This document shows positions 34,905-43,493 of a stretch of DNA of 64,000 nucleotides, in pieces. The notes below the pieces were generated by a model that saw only the letters and a list, made by a program, of their open reading frames with translations, did no database searches and was not told the DNA's origin. Source of the stretch: Vibrio sinensis (lineage in GTDB: Bacteria > Pseudomonadota > Gammaproteobacteria > Enterobacterales > Vibrionaceae); assembly GCF_003605645.1 (NCBI RefSeq), contig NZ_QVMU01000001.1, forward strand, positions 186,001-250,000, read 5' to 3'. The translations under genes were made by a program, and so were the position numbers. Numbering within the stretch: the first letter of the stretch is position 1; every line of letters begins with the position of its first letter.

Positions 34905-35780
34905 ATGAAAAAATTAGCATTAATGGTTTCTTGTGTCTTGTGTGCACCAGTTATTGCGGCTGACTTTAACGTGATGTCTTTCAATGTGAGAAATAGCAAA
35001 GATAGCGTCGCTGGTAGTGAATATGACGGTAAAAACACCTGGCAGAATCGAAAGGAGATTGTCACTAACATTTTTGCCGATAAAGAGATAGATATCGCCG
35101 GCTTACAAGAACCATTTAGTGACCAAATTGAATATTTGGCGCGTCACTTACCACAATACAGTTGGGAGGGCGTAGGGCGTGATGATGGTAACGCTTTAGG
35201 CGAAGCCGTACCGATTTTCTACCTCAACGATAAATACGTAAAACTGGCGGGCGGAACGTTTTGGTTGTCAGAAACCCCGCAAGTGGTTGCCAGCGTCGGT
35301 TGGGATGCAGAGCTGACCCGCATTACCACTTGGGTTCGTTTAGAAGAAATTAACACGGGTAAACGAGTTCTCGTATTTAATGCACACTTTGACCACATGG
35401 GAAAACTTGCTCGCCAAGAGAGTGCAAAACTACTCAGTGAAAAAGCGAAGCAAATTACTGGCGGAGATGGTGATGCGGTGATAGTTCTTGGTGATTTGAA
35501 CTTTGAACGCGCAGATACAGCTTCTTACAACGCAATTTCTACTTACTACAAAGATGCACGAGTGATTACCAAGCAACCTTTTAATGGGGTTAATGGTGAT
35601 GCAAATGCAGTTTATACCTACCATGGCTATGATAATGCTAAAACAGAAGATATCGATTACATCTTCGTTAACGACAAGCTGGCCGTAAATACTTTTGAGT
35701 ATAAGAATGTGATTAAAGATGGCATTTATGCATCGGATCACCTTGTTGTGATGGCAAACCTGTCATTTGAGGATAAGTAG
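34905..35780 (+). CDS. exported endonuclease/exonuclease/phosphatase (EEP) family protein
   Basis: A 291-residue protein with signal peptide MKKLALMVSCVLCAPVIAA. The EEP catalytic set is intact: N in MSFNVRN, E in GLQEPF, H in VFNAHFDH, GDLN in VLGDLNFE, D in DIDYIFVND and SDH near the C-terminus. The family includes sphingomyelinases, inositol phosphatases and nucleases; an exported single-domain member here is more likely a phosphodiesterase than a DNA repair enzyme. I chose ATG 34905 for its GGAG site and signal peptide; the open frame begins at 34854 within an inverted repeat (ATGAGCGGG/CCCGCTCAT). Confidence 0.87.
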   Translation: MKKLALMVSCVLCAPVIAADFNVMSFNVRNSKDSVAGSEYDGKNTWQNRKEIVTNIFADKEIDIAGLQEPFSDQIEYLARHLPQYSWEGVGRDDGNALGEAVPIFYLNDKYVKLAGGTFWLSETPQVVASVGWDAELTRITTWVRLEEINTGKRVLVFNAHFDHMGKLARQESAKLLSEKAKQITGGDGDAVIVLGDLNFERADTASYNAISTYYKDARVITKQPFNGVNGDANAVYTYHGYDNAKTEDIDYIFVNDKLAVNTFEYKNVIKDGIYASDHLVVMANLSFEDK

Positions 35781-35994
35781 TCTTTGTTGCGATTTGTCTA
35801 AAAGATGTCGTCGGCCTACAACCTAAAGTCATGGAGATAAATGCGCAAACTGTAATGCAGATAGTGTAATGATGGTGGTAGTAATCTGGCTTTGTATGGC
35901 ATCTTTTATACTCTGATGCTTAACAAGTGCGAATAAAACAACAGGTGAAACTCAAATTAGTTTTTATAATGACTACTTGCGATGGGTTTTAATT

Positions 35995-36009
35995 GGAAAT
36001 AATTAGGAA
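35995..36009 (+). promoter_or_regulatory. GGAAATAATTAGGAA motif, copy A
   Basis: This 15-bp sequence is identical to the copy at 54920 and near-identical to those at 46367 and 47988. Here it lies about 100 bp upstream of the ORF ahead of the fructose-type PTS genes, in a 326-bp gap with no other gene. It is a candidate shared regulator site. Confidence 0.4.
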
Positions 36010-36106
36010 TTATTGTTTTGTTAAATTAACAATGAGAATTGAATCACGGATTTAATTTATTTTTCAATATATATTGAAACAGTAATTTTAATAGGTAGAT
36101 AAATCG

Positions 36107-36598
36107 ATGAATAATATGATCAACAAAGAAGTAGCCATGGAGGTTCTCAAGCAGTTTTCGCTTGTGCTTCGTGCTATTTGTTTGTTTTTTATTCCTCAAT
36201 CGATTGAATCTGTCGAAAAACTGTCAGTTGCTCCAGTCTCTGAGATGGAGCAAGACGAACTTAACTTAGCGGAACAATACGCAAATCTCTGGAACAAAAG
36301 TGCAGAACTGATTCCACCATTCCGTCATCTATTCCGATCTCTGATTGATGTCAATGTTCATCATGATCATTCTGTTGCTGTAAAACATGCATCATTAACG
36401 TTGAATGCATTGAGTTTCATTGCAATGGTTTGTTTTACAGAGGTTTTAAAAGCATGTCAGTATTCAGTGCTGGATAAAGCGTCAACTTTCGTTAAATTTA
36501 TCAATAGATATATCAAAAACACACAACAAGCGTTCCCGCTGTTGTGTGTTTTTTTTTACAATAAAAAGAGGAACACACTATGTACATCGTATGCGTAG
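36107..36598 (+). CDS. hypothetical leader ORF, 163 aa, reading through a terminator
   Basis: An ORF from ATG 36107 with a weak TAGGTAG site upstream. Residues 1-140 are protein-like, with SEMEQDELNLAEQYANLW and a hydrophobic LTLNALSFIAMVCF stretch. The C-terminal codons run through a strong terminator hairpin (36518-36557) and 19 bp into the IIB gene. I do not recognise a family; MtlR-like and other PTS regulators do not match. A segment resembles the ORF at 32033. If translated, ribosomes would cross the terminator and could favour read-through into the PTS operon. This is inference. Confidence 0.45.
   Translation: MNNMINKEVAMEVLKQFSLVLRAICLFFIPQSIESVEKLSVAPVSEMEQDELNLAEQYANLWNKSAELIPPFRHLFRSLIDVNVHHDHSVAVKHASLTLNALSFIAMVCFTEVLKACQYSVLDKASTFVKFINRYIKNTQQAFPLLCVFFYNKKRNTLCTSYA
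36518..36557 (+). terminator. strong rho-independent terminator ahead of PTS IIB
   Basis: AACACACAACA, GCG, loop TTCC, CGC and TGTTGTGTGTT pair with a single bulged A and are followed by seven or more T residues. It lies inside the 3' end of the leader ORF and about 25 bp before the IIB start, the position of an attenuator. Confidence 0.88.
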
Positions 36599-36888
36599 CT
36601 GCTTGCCCTACAGGCGTTGCACACACTTATATGGCTGCTGAAGCACTAGAAGTTAAAGGCAAAGAACTGGGGATCGAAGTTAAAGTTGAAACTCAGGGTA
36701 GTATGGGCGTAGAAAATGAAATTACCGCTGAAGACATTGCTCGTGCAGATGCAGCGATCATTGCAGCTGACGTCGCTATTACAGGGCTTGAGCGATTCTC
36801 TTCATTACCAAAAATCGAATGTAAAGTTGCCGATCCAATTAAACATGGGGATGCACTATTTGAGGCACTGACCGCGGAGGTTCAATAA
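36580..36888 (+). CDS. PTS fructose-family IIB component
   Basis: A 102-residue EIIB-Fru domain beginning MYIVCVAACPTGVAHTYMAAEAL, with the phosphocysteine at Cys9 in the CPTGVAHT loop, and the QGSMGVENEITAEDI block. It takes phosphate from the IIA domain and gives it to the sugar bound by IIC. Its ATG has AAGAGG upstream, and its stop overlaps the IIC start. Stand-alone IIB and IIC units, rather than an IIABC fusion, resemble the E. coli fry/frw systems. Confidence 0.93.
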   Translation: MYIVCVAACPTGVAHTYMAAEALEVKGKELGIEVKVETQGSMGVENEITAEDIARADAAIIAADVAITGLERFSSLPKIECKVADPIKHGDALFEALTAEVQ

Positions 36889-38000
36889 TGACTCAATTTA
36901 ACGCAGGGAAAAAATCGGTCGGCACCGAAGTGAAAAATGCCATTATGACTGGCGTGTCGTACATGCTTCCTTTCATTATCGCAGGCGCGGTGTTGATGGG
37001 GATTGCACGTATTGGTGCATCGTTTTATGGCGTTGATAATATATGGGATTCAAGCCACGCTGAATCTGTACATAGCTTGGTGCAAATCTTTCATGACTTC
37101 GATGGATTTGGTGGTTTAGCGCTATCACTAATGCTTCCTATAGTGGCTGGTTACATTGGTTTTGCGATTGCAAATAAACCAGCGATTGCTCCGGGTATGA
37201 TTGGTGGTTTATTGGCCGGAAAACTGGGTACTGGTTTCCTTGGTGCCTTGGCCGCGGGTCTGATTGCAGGTTACATCGTTCGTTACCTAGCAAACAATAT
37301 TAAACTGCCGAAAGCATTAGCGTCTGCAGGTCCAATTTTTATTATCCCTGTTGGCGGCACGCTAATCGTTTGTGCATTGATGTCTTACGTTATCGGCGAC
37401 CCGATGGCCGCGCTTAACCGTGGACTTGAAACATGGCTATTGTCTATGTCTGATGGCAACAAAGTTGTATTGGCAGCGGTAGTGGGTGGCATGGTTGGTT
37501 TCGACCTTGGTGGCCCGATCAACAAAGCGGCCGTAACCACTGCAATGGCGTTATTAGCATCGGGTATTTACGATCCTAATACCGCAGCGCAAGTGGCGAT
37601 CATCATCCCACCAATTGGTATTGGTATGGCGACCCTGATTTGGAAATCACGTTTCCCAGAATCACTTCAAGAAGCGGGTAAGGCATCAACATTGATGGGT
37701 TTGATCGGTGTTTCTGAAGGTGCGATTCCATTTGCATTGGCTAACCCTAAAATCATCGCAGTAAACGTTGTTGGTTCTGCAGTTGGAGCGGCAATGGCAG
37801 TTGGCCTAGGTGCTGTAAATAAGGCGCCTATTTCAGGCTTCTATGGCTGGCTAGCAGTGGAAAGTTGGTTTGTTTATGTGCTCGCCATTGCAACAGGCTC
37901 CGCTATTATTGCAGTGGGCTCATTGCTGGTCTTCAATGGTGAAGAAACTAAAAAAGAAGTGAAGAAAGAGAACGCACCAAAATTCACCGTTTCTCGTTAA
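36888..38000 (+). CDS. PTS fructose-family IIC component
   Basis: A 370-residue polytopic membrane protein of the EIIC-Fru family, starting with KNAIMTGVSYMLPFIIAGAVLMGIAR and carrying the GFDLGGPINKAAVTTAMAL block and SEGAIPFA motif typical of this family. It translocates the sugar that IIB phosphorylates. Its place before an MngB-like hydrolase suggests an alpha-mannoside such as mannosylglycerate, as with E. coli MngA. It shares one base with the IIB stop. Confidence 0.93.
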   Translation: MTQFNAGKKSVGTEVKNAIMTGVSYMLPFIIAGAVLMGIARIGASFYGVDNIWDSSHAESVHSLVQIFHDFDGFGGLALSLMLPIVAGYIGFAIANKPAIAPGMIGGLLAGKLGTGFLGALAAGLIAGYIVRYLANNIKLPKALASAGPIFIIPVGGTLIVCALMSYVIGDPMAALNRGLETWLLSMSDGNKVVLAAVVGGMVGFDLGGPINKAAVTTAMALLASGIYDPNTAAQVAIIIPPIGIGMATLIWKSRFPESLQEAGKASTLMGLIGVSEGAIPFALANPKIIAVNVVGSAVGAAMAVGLGAVNKAPISGFYGWLAVESWFVYVLAIATGSAIIAVGSLLVFNGEETKKEVKKENAPKFTVSR

Positions 38001-38125
38001 TCTTCAGCCTATCTAACTACAGGGCTATATCTCTAAATCCAAAGAACTTGGAGTAGAACGGGAATAGCCCAATTACCACTCAAATTTATACATGGAGCAC
38101 TTTGCTTCAGGGGTTATGACGTCTT

Positions 38126-40756
38126 ATGAAAACGATACATTTAATTCAACACACTCATTGGGACCGTGAGTGGTATTTTACCGAGAATGATTCAAAAGCA
38201 CTTCTTTATTATTTTATGGACGATTTAATGTCTAGAATGGAATCAGATAAAACGATTGGTCCTTTTATTTTAGACGCCCAAACAGTGATGCTTGATGATT
38301 ATTTTGAAGTGGCGCCTGAAAATAAAAATAGATTAGAAAAACTAATTAAAAGTCGCCGTATTTTGATTGGGCCTTGGTATACGCAAACGGATTTTCTAAC
38401 CGTTAGTGCTGAGTCGATTGCACGCAATTTGTTATTGGGTTTGGCTGACTGCCGTCGTATGGGTGAAACCTTGGAAGTCGGTTACGTACCGGATTCGTTT
38501 GGTCAGATGGCACAACTGCCTATGTTGCTGACGCAATTTAACATCAATAAAGCGGTTATTTGGCGTGGCTGGTCAGAGCGTTTAGTGGCTAATACGGAAT
38601 TTACTTGGCAGAGCCAAGATGGCAGCGAAGTGACGACGGCAGTTTTCCCTTGGGGGTATGGTTGTGCTAAATGGCTACCAACCGATAAAAATGTCATCAC
38701 AGATGCAATCGTTGAGCGGGCACGTAAGCAGTGCCAGTTTGCTGCTACTCAGTCTGTCATGCTACCAAATGGTAATGATCAATCGCCTTTTGAATATCAA
38801 ATTCCAGGTTTACTCGATCATGTAAATCAGAGCCAGGATGAGTTTCATTTCGTAAATAGTTCATTCGATAACTATTTTAAATCGTTGGAACATGAGCAAG
38901 ATAAATTGCCTCGTTTTAGCGGAGAGATGCTCGACCCTAAATACATGCGCATTCATCGTGGAATTTTCTCAACACGTATGGATATTAAGCTCGCCAATGC
39001 GCGTTTAGAACAACTACTTAGCCGTCACTTAGAGCCTTTGGCAGCCCTTAACTTTGCCAATGGATTGCCGTACCCACAAAGTGCAATTAATTCGATTTGG
39101 CGTTCTGCAATGAAGAGCCATGCTCACGATAGTATTGGCGGCTGCAATTCTGACCGTGTGAATGTCATGGTCTTGAATCGCTTAGAGTCAGGAATTGAAA
39201 TGGCAGAGCAGCTATTAGAACTCAATTTCCGCAAACTGGCTGAGGGTATCGAAGCGCAAGTTGATGGCACCAAAGTGGTGGTCTTTAACAGTGTTCCTAA
39301 GTTGCGCGACAGTTTAGTTGAGCTGACGATTTATACGGCGGCTGACACGATTGCATTTGTGGATGGAACAGGATCATTACTTCCTTATCAGATCGTTCAT
39401 GAGTCACAACAGGACATGTCGACTATTATCCAAGAGCTGTCTAACGACACCACAACGACATGGTATCGCAAACTAGTACTAGCGGTTGAGCTAAAAGCAA
39501 TCCCTGCATGTGGATACACGACTATTTATTTACAAGAGGGGATGGGTGTGTGCAGTCAAGCGACTACATCGCCGTCTGATACAAAACACATTGCAAATCA
39601 ATGGTTCGACATTGAACACTTGGCCGATAACTCAATCTCATTGATAGATCGTCGAAATGGTCATCAATACCATAACGTATTTGAACTCACAGATGGTTCA
39701 GATCAAGGTGATAATTACAACTTCTCCCCGTTGGCAGACGACTGGATAATCAGTAACCGAGAGTGTGAGCATTTCGTCACAACGGTTCAAGGAGAGTTGT
39801 TCAGTTCGCTAACTGTCGCGTTTGAATTTTCTTTGCCTGCCGATTTGAATGAGCGTCAGCAAGGGATTACATCGGTCAAACTGCCAGTATCGCTGCATCT
39901 TACTTTGCGTAATGACAGACCAAGTATTGATGTCAAAGTTGAGTTGGATAATACCGTTTGCGATCACCGCATTCAGATGCATTTCCCTACGGGTATTGTT
40001 AAAGAAACCCACTTTGCCGATCAACCATTCGGTTTGATTGAAAGACAAACCATTCCGCAAGAATTAGAACTGTGGGAGCAAGAGGGGTGGACAGAAGCTC
40101 CAATTGCTAACTACCCAATGCAGTCAATGGTGCTGCAGCGAGACGACGAGCGTGGTCTAGGTATTGTCACCAAGGGGTTGCGTGAATATGAAATTGATCG
40201 TGCTAAACCTCAAGTGTTAGCGATTACTTTGATGCGTAGCGTTGGTTGGCTAGGGCAACCTAACCTTACTTATCGTCCAGGGCGAGCATCAGGTATGGTT
40301 TTGCCATCTCCTGATTCTCAAATTCAAGGCGAACATTGCTTTGAATTGTCGCTGGTTCCTTTTGATATGGGTAATGAAGAGTCTTTCTGGCGTACGATTG
40401 AAATGATCAATACACCTGTTATTGCGCATGTTGGGACCGATTGGGCGCGATTTCGTTTGAATAAACAAGATACCCACTTCCCGGCTTCTCAAAGCCTATT
40501 GAGTTGGGAGAGCTCCCTCCATTTCAGTACTTTGAAAAAAGCAGAAGAAAGCGATGCATTAATTCTTCGTGCTTATAACCCGACACCAACAGTACAAATA
40601 GTTGGTGAGTTGAACTGCAAATATGAAACCCGCCGAGTTCAATTAGATGAAACAACGCCGGTGCTATCAAGTGATAAAACGCCATTCAGCGATAAGGTAC
40701 AACCAAGCAGTCCACTCTCTGTGAGTATTTCCGTATTGGCTGACAGCGATCATTGA
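38126..40756 (+). CDS. mngB: GH38 alpha-mannosidase, MngB-like (phospho)mannosylglycerate hydrolase
   Basis: An 876-residue cytoplasmic GH38 enzyme with no signal peptide, the same length as E. coli MngB (877) and collinear with it. Zinc ligands H11 and D13 lie in HTHWDREWYF, the nucleophile D123 in GYVPDSFGQ, and the MKSHAHDSIGGC block supplies a further zinc ligand. MngB releases mannose-6-phosphate from 2-O-(6-phosphomannosyl)-glycerate after PTS import. The adjacent PTS genes support a phosphorylated mannoside as substrate; the aglycone is not certain. The upstream gap of 125 bp holds no gene. Confidence 0.9.
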   Translation: MKTIHLIQHTHWDREWYFTENDSKALLYYFMDDLMSRMESDKTIGPFILDAQTVMLDDYFEVAPENKNRLEKLIKSRRILIGPWYTQTDFLTVSAESIARNLLLGLADCRRMGETLEVGYVPDSFGQMAQLPMLLTQFNINKAVIWRGWSERLVANTEFTWQSQDGSEVTTAVFPWGYGCAKWLPTDKNVITDAIVERARKQCQFAATQSVMLPNGNDQSPFEYQIPGLLDHVNQSQDEFHFVNSSFDNYFKSLEHEQDKLPRFSGEMLDPKYMRIHRGIFSTRMDIKLANARLEQLLSRHLEPLAALNFANGLPYPQSAINSIWRSAMKSHAHDSIGGCNSDRVNVMVLNRLESGIEMAEQLLELNFRKLAEGIEAQVDGTKVVVFNSVPKLRDSLVELTIYTAADTIAFVDGTGSLLPYQIVHESQQDMSTIIQELSNDTTTTWYRKLVLAVELKAIPACGYTTIYLQEGMGVCSQATTSPSDTKHIANQWFDIEHLADNSISLIDRRNGHQYHNVFELTDGSDQGDNYNFSPLADDWIISNRECEHFVTTVQGELFSSLTVAFEFSLPADLNERQQGITSVKLPVSLHLTLRNDRPSIDVKVELDNTVCDHRIQMHFPTGIVKETHFADQPFGLIERQTIPQELELWEQEGWTEAPIANYPMQSMVLQRDDERGLGIVTKGLREYEIDRAKPQVLAITLMRSVGWLGQPNLTYRPGRASGMVLPSPDSQIQGEHCFELSLVPFDMGNEESFWRTIEMINTPVIAHVGTDWARFRLNKQDTHFPASQSLLSWESSLHFSTLKKAEESDALILRAYNPTPTVQIVGELNCKYETRRVQLDETTPVLSSDKTPFSDKVQPSSPLSVSISVLADSDH

Positions 40757-40836
40757 TACATAGCTTAAACACCTTACTCAACGTAATTATAAGCCGTAAA
40801 TAATAAAGCCAAACACTAAAGTATTGAGAAATAGCC

Positions 40837-43395
40837 ATGAACAAGATTGAATTTATTTGCCCTCTAGCGAATGGGATACACGCAAGACCAGCAAAAGAGA
40901 TTGAACTGCGAGCAAGTCAGTTTGCTGCGGATATTAGACTGCTAAATAAAACCAAAAATAAGGTCGCAAACGCAAAAAGTGTATTGTCATTGATCAGTGC
41001 TGATATTTTATTAAATGATGAATGCTGCTTGGAGTTTACAGGAGTAGATGCAGAGAGTGCACAGGCCTTTTTTAGCGCATTCATTGAAGATGAATTGGCG
41101 GGGATTGATGGAGACGTTGAAGGTGGCGTTGATGGAAAGAACGATGAAACGAATGAGTTTTCTGGTCACGCTCACGGTAAGCAAGCTAAGGCACTTCCAG
41201 TCTTTCTTGAACAATCAGCGCCGAAACTTCTACGCGGCACCGCGGCATCTACAGGAATAGGAGCAGGAAAAGCGGTGGTGATACAGCAGGTTGATTTACT
41301 CACACTTGCTCCAAACTATGGGACTGAATCAGCAAGTGAGATTCAAACTAAGCTCGATTTTGGATTGAAAACGCTAGCGGACCGCTTACAGAGTCAGTTA
41401 GATTCGAGCGATGCTGGTGATAGTGATGCTTGTAATATTGTTGAGGCTCATTTAAAAATCACCCAAGACAGCGAGCTAGCCCATGCTTTGCTCAAGCATG
41501 CACAAACTGTGATGAATGGAAATAATGCAATGCGATCAATCGCTTTGGCATGTTGTGACCTTTGCGAACCATTAGAAGCAAGCAGCAGTGAATATCTAAG
41601 AGAGCGTGCGCTCGATATTAAAGATATCTGCTTACAGTTGGCATCGATTTGCTATGGGGTTGAACTCGTCACGACACCTAAAATTGAAAGCGACAGTGTG
41701 ATTGTCTCACCGACATTGTTAACCCCGAGCCAGTTACTGGCATTGCCAAAAGAGAGCATTAAAGGTTTGATCATGGGGGAGGGCGGCACAACCTCGCATA
41801 CGATTATTCTTGCTCGTTCTTTTGCTATTCCTACATTAGTGGGCATTGAATCACTGACAGAACATGTCGTTTCAAATCAAGATTTAGTGGTCGATGCCAT
41901 TCATGGTGTATTGATTTTAGAGTCTAATTCGCAAACAGAAACTTTTTACCGACTGGAACAAGATAAGCTCGCTCGTATTGAAGCCAAAAATGCTGCGTTT
42001 AAACACACAGCGGTCACGACCGAAGACGGCCAAACGTTGGATGTGCTTGCTAATATTGTCACCAGTGAGGAAATTGCTGGCACACTTAACGCTGGCGCTG
42101 ATGGTGTGGGCTTATTTCGCACCGAAATGTTGTTTTGTGAGCGAGCGACGCCACCAAGTGAAGAGGAACAATTCCAGCACTATGTAAGCGTTGTTCAAGC
42201 CAGCGCGGGCAAAAAAGTCGTCATTAGAACACTGGATATTGGAGGAGATAAGCCTTGTGAATATATGGGCTTCCCACAGGAAGAGAACCCATTTCTTGGT
42301 TATCGCGCAATTCGCATGTATCCAGAGTATCTGTCGATCATTGAATCACAGTTTCGAGCACTAGTTCGTGCGAGCAGTGCTGGTGAAGTGTCCATTATGG
42401 TGCCTATGATTGCGAACCTTGATGAAGTTCGTTGGTGCCATGAACTACTGATGAAAGTTACGTCTGACTTACTTAATGAGGGGCATCAACTTGGTTGCGT
42501 GAAGTTGGGTGTGATGGCTGAAGTACCATCTATTGCTTATTTGCTTAAGCAAGCGAGTCACTATATTGATTTTATTTCGATTGGCAGTAATGACTTAACT
42601 CAATACTTCTTTGCTTGTGATCGAGGCAATCAAGCTATTGCTCATCTATACGACCATCTTAACCCTGCTTTTTTAGCTTTTGTGCGCGACATTATTACAA
42701 GGGCACAACAAGCAGGTATTGCTGTGAGCTTATGTGGTGAAATGGCAGCCGATGCAAAAGCGCAACCTTTGTTACTTGGGGCAGGGCTTCGCCAATTCTC
42801 AATGGCGGCATCAAAAGTGGCCTCGAGCAAACGCCGTTTAGCCCAGTTAAATACCAGACATTGCGAAACACTACTAAATGAAGTCGTGGAGCTAGAAAGT
42901 GGTGTGCAAGTGGCTTCTTCAGTCGAAGCGTTCCTTAATCAGGGCCAAGCATTACCGACGTTAGATACGAGTTTGGTCTTCACACAACGTGATGTAAGCA
43001 GTAAAGCCGAAGCAATTAAACTGTTAACGGATAATTTAGAAGTCAACGAGCGAGCCCCGAACGCGCAAGCGGTCGAACAGGCTATTTGGGACCGAGAAGC
43101 GGTCTTCTCGACAGCGCTAGGGTTTTCGGTTGCGATTCCTCACTGTAAATCATCACATGTGAGTCACAACAGCGTTTCGGTTGTTACTTTAAATGAAAAA
43201 ATTGCGTGGGGTGATGACGTCGACGTAGATTTGATCATTATGTTGACTGTCACGGATGAGGGTAAAGATACCCACATGAAAGTGTTTTCTAAGATTGCGA
43301 GAAAACTAATGCATGAAGAGTTTAGACAGTCGTTAAAACAAGCCAAAGAGCCGTCAGAGGTTATCGATATTTTGACCAAGACATTAGAGGCTTAA
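40837..43395 (+). CDS. PTS multiphosphoryl transfer protein (HPr-EI-IIA fructose type)
   Basis: An 852-residue fusion. Residues 1-90 are HPr-like (NGIHARPA, His15), about 130-700 are enzyme I (RGTAASTGIGAGKAVV; active-site H321 in GEGGTTSHT; GVGLFRTEMLF; SIGSNDLTQYFFACDR; catalytic cysteine in SLCGEMA), and about 705-852 are a fructose-type IIA (H769 in AIPHCKSSH). It carries phosphate from PEP directly to the separate IIB and IIC, so this PTS can run without the general EI and HPr. It resembles E. coli FryA and FrwA. An acidic linker joins HPr and EI. A terminator follows. Confidence 0.93.
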   Translation: MNKIEFICPLANGIHARPAKEIELRASQFAADIRLLNKTKNKVANAKSVLSLISADILLNDECCLEFTGVDAESAQAFFSAFIEDELAGIDGDVEGGVDGKNDETNEFSGHAHGKQAKALPVFLEQSAPKLLRGTAASTGIGAGKAVVIQQVDLLTLAPNYGTESASEIQTKLDFGLKTLADRLQSQLDSSDAGDSDACNIVEAHLKITQDSELAHALLKHAQTVMNGNNAMRSIALACCDLCEPLEASSSEYLRERALDIKDICLQLASICYGVELVTTPKIESDSVIVSPTLLTPSQLLALPKESIKGLIMGEGGTTSHTIILARSFAIPTLVGIESLTEHVVSNQDLVVDAIHGVLILESNSQTETFYRLEQDKLARIEAKNAAFKHTAVTTEDGQTLDVLANIVTSEEIAGTLNAGADGVGLFRTEMLFCERATPPSEEEQFQHYVSVVQASAGKKVVIRTLDIGGDKPCEYMGFPQEENPFLGYRAIRMYPEYLSIIESQFRALVRASSAGEVSIMVPMIANLDEVRWCHELLMKVTSDLLNEGHQLGCVKLGVMAEVPSIAYLLKQASHYIDFISIGSNDLTQYFFACDRGNQAIAHLYDHLNPAFLAFVRDIITRAQQAGIAVSLCGEMAADAKAQPLLLGAGLRQFSMAASKVASSKRRLAQLNTRHCETLLNEVVELESGVQVASSVEAFLNQGQALPTLDTSLVFTQRDVSSKAEAIKLLTDNLEVNERAPNAQAVEQAIWDREAVFSTALGFSVAIPHCKSSHVSHNSVSVVTLNEKIAWGDDVDVDLIIMLTVTDEGKDTHMKVFSKIARKLMHEEFRQSLKQAKEPSEVIDILTKTLEA

Positions 43396-43407
43396 ACGCT
43401 ACTTTTG

Positions 43408-43440
43408 CCGTCATCTTTAACAATTGATGGCGGTTTTGTT
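43408..43440 (+). terminator. rho-independent terminator
   Basis: CCGTCATC and GATGGCGG pair with one wobble around a 10-base loop and are followed by TTTTGTT, just after the multiphosphoryl transfer protein gene. A second hairpin at 43464-43485 (AGGCTCA/TGAGCCT) follows and partly covers the AGGAGG upstream of the MFS gene. Confidence 0.7.
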
Positions 43441-43493
43441 CTTCAATCGCACTGTTATTAAGGAGGCTCATAGAAATGTGAGCCTATTTTAAT

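Noticed and set aside
36107..36598. Leader ORF as an MtlR-like or other PTS regulator
   Set aside because: No helix-turn-helix, PRD or MtlR motif is visible; left as hypothetical.
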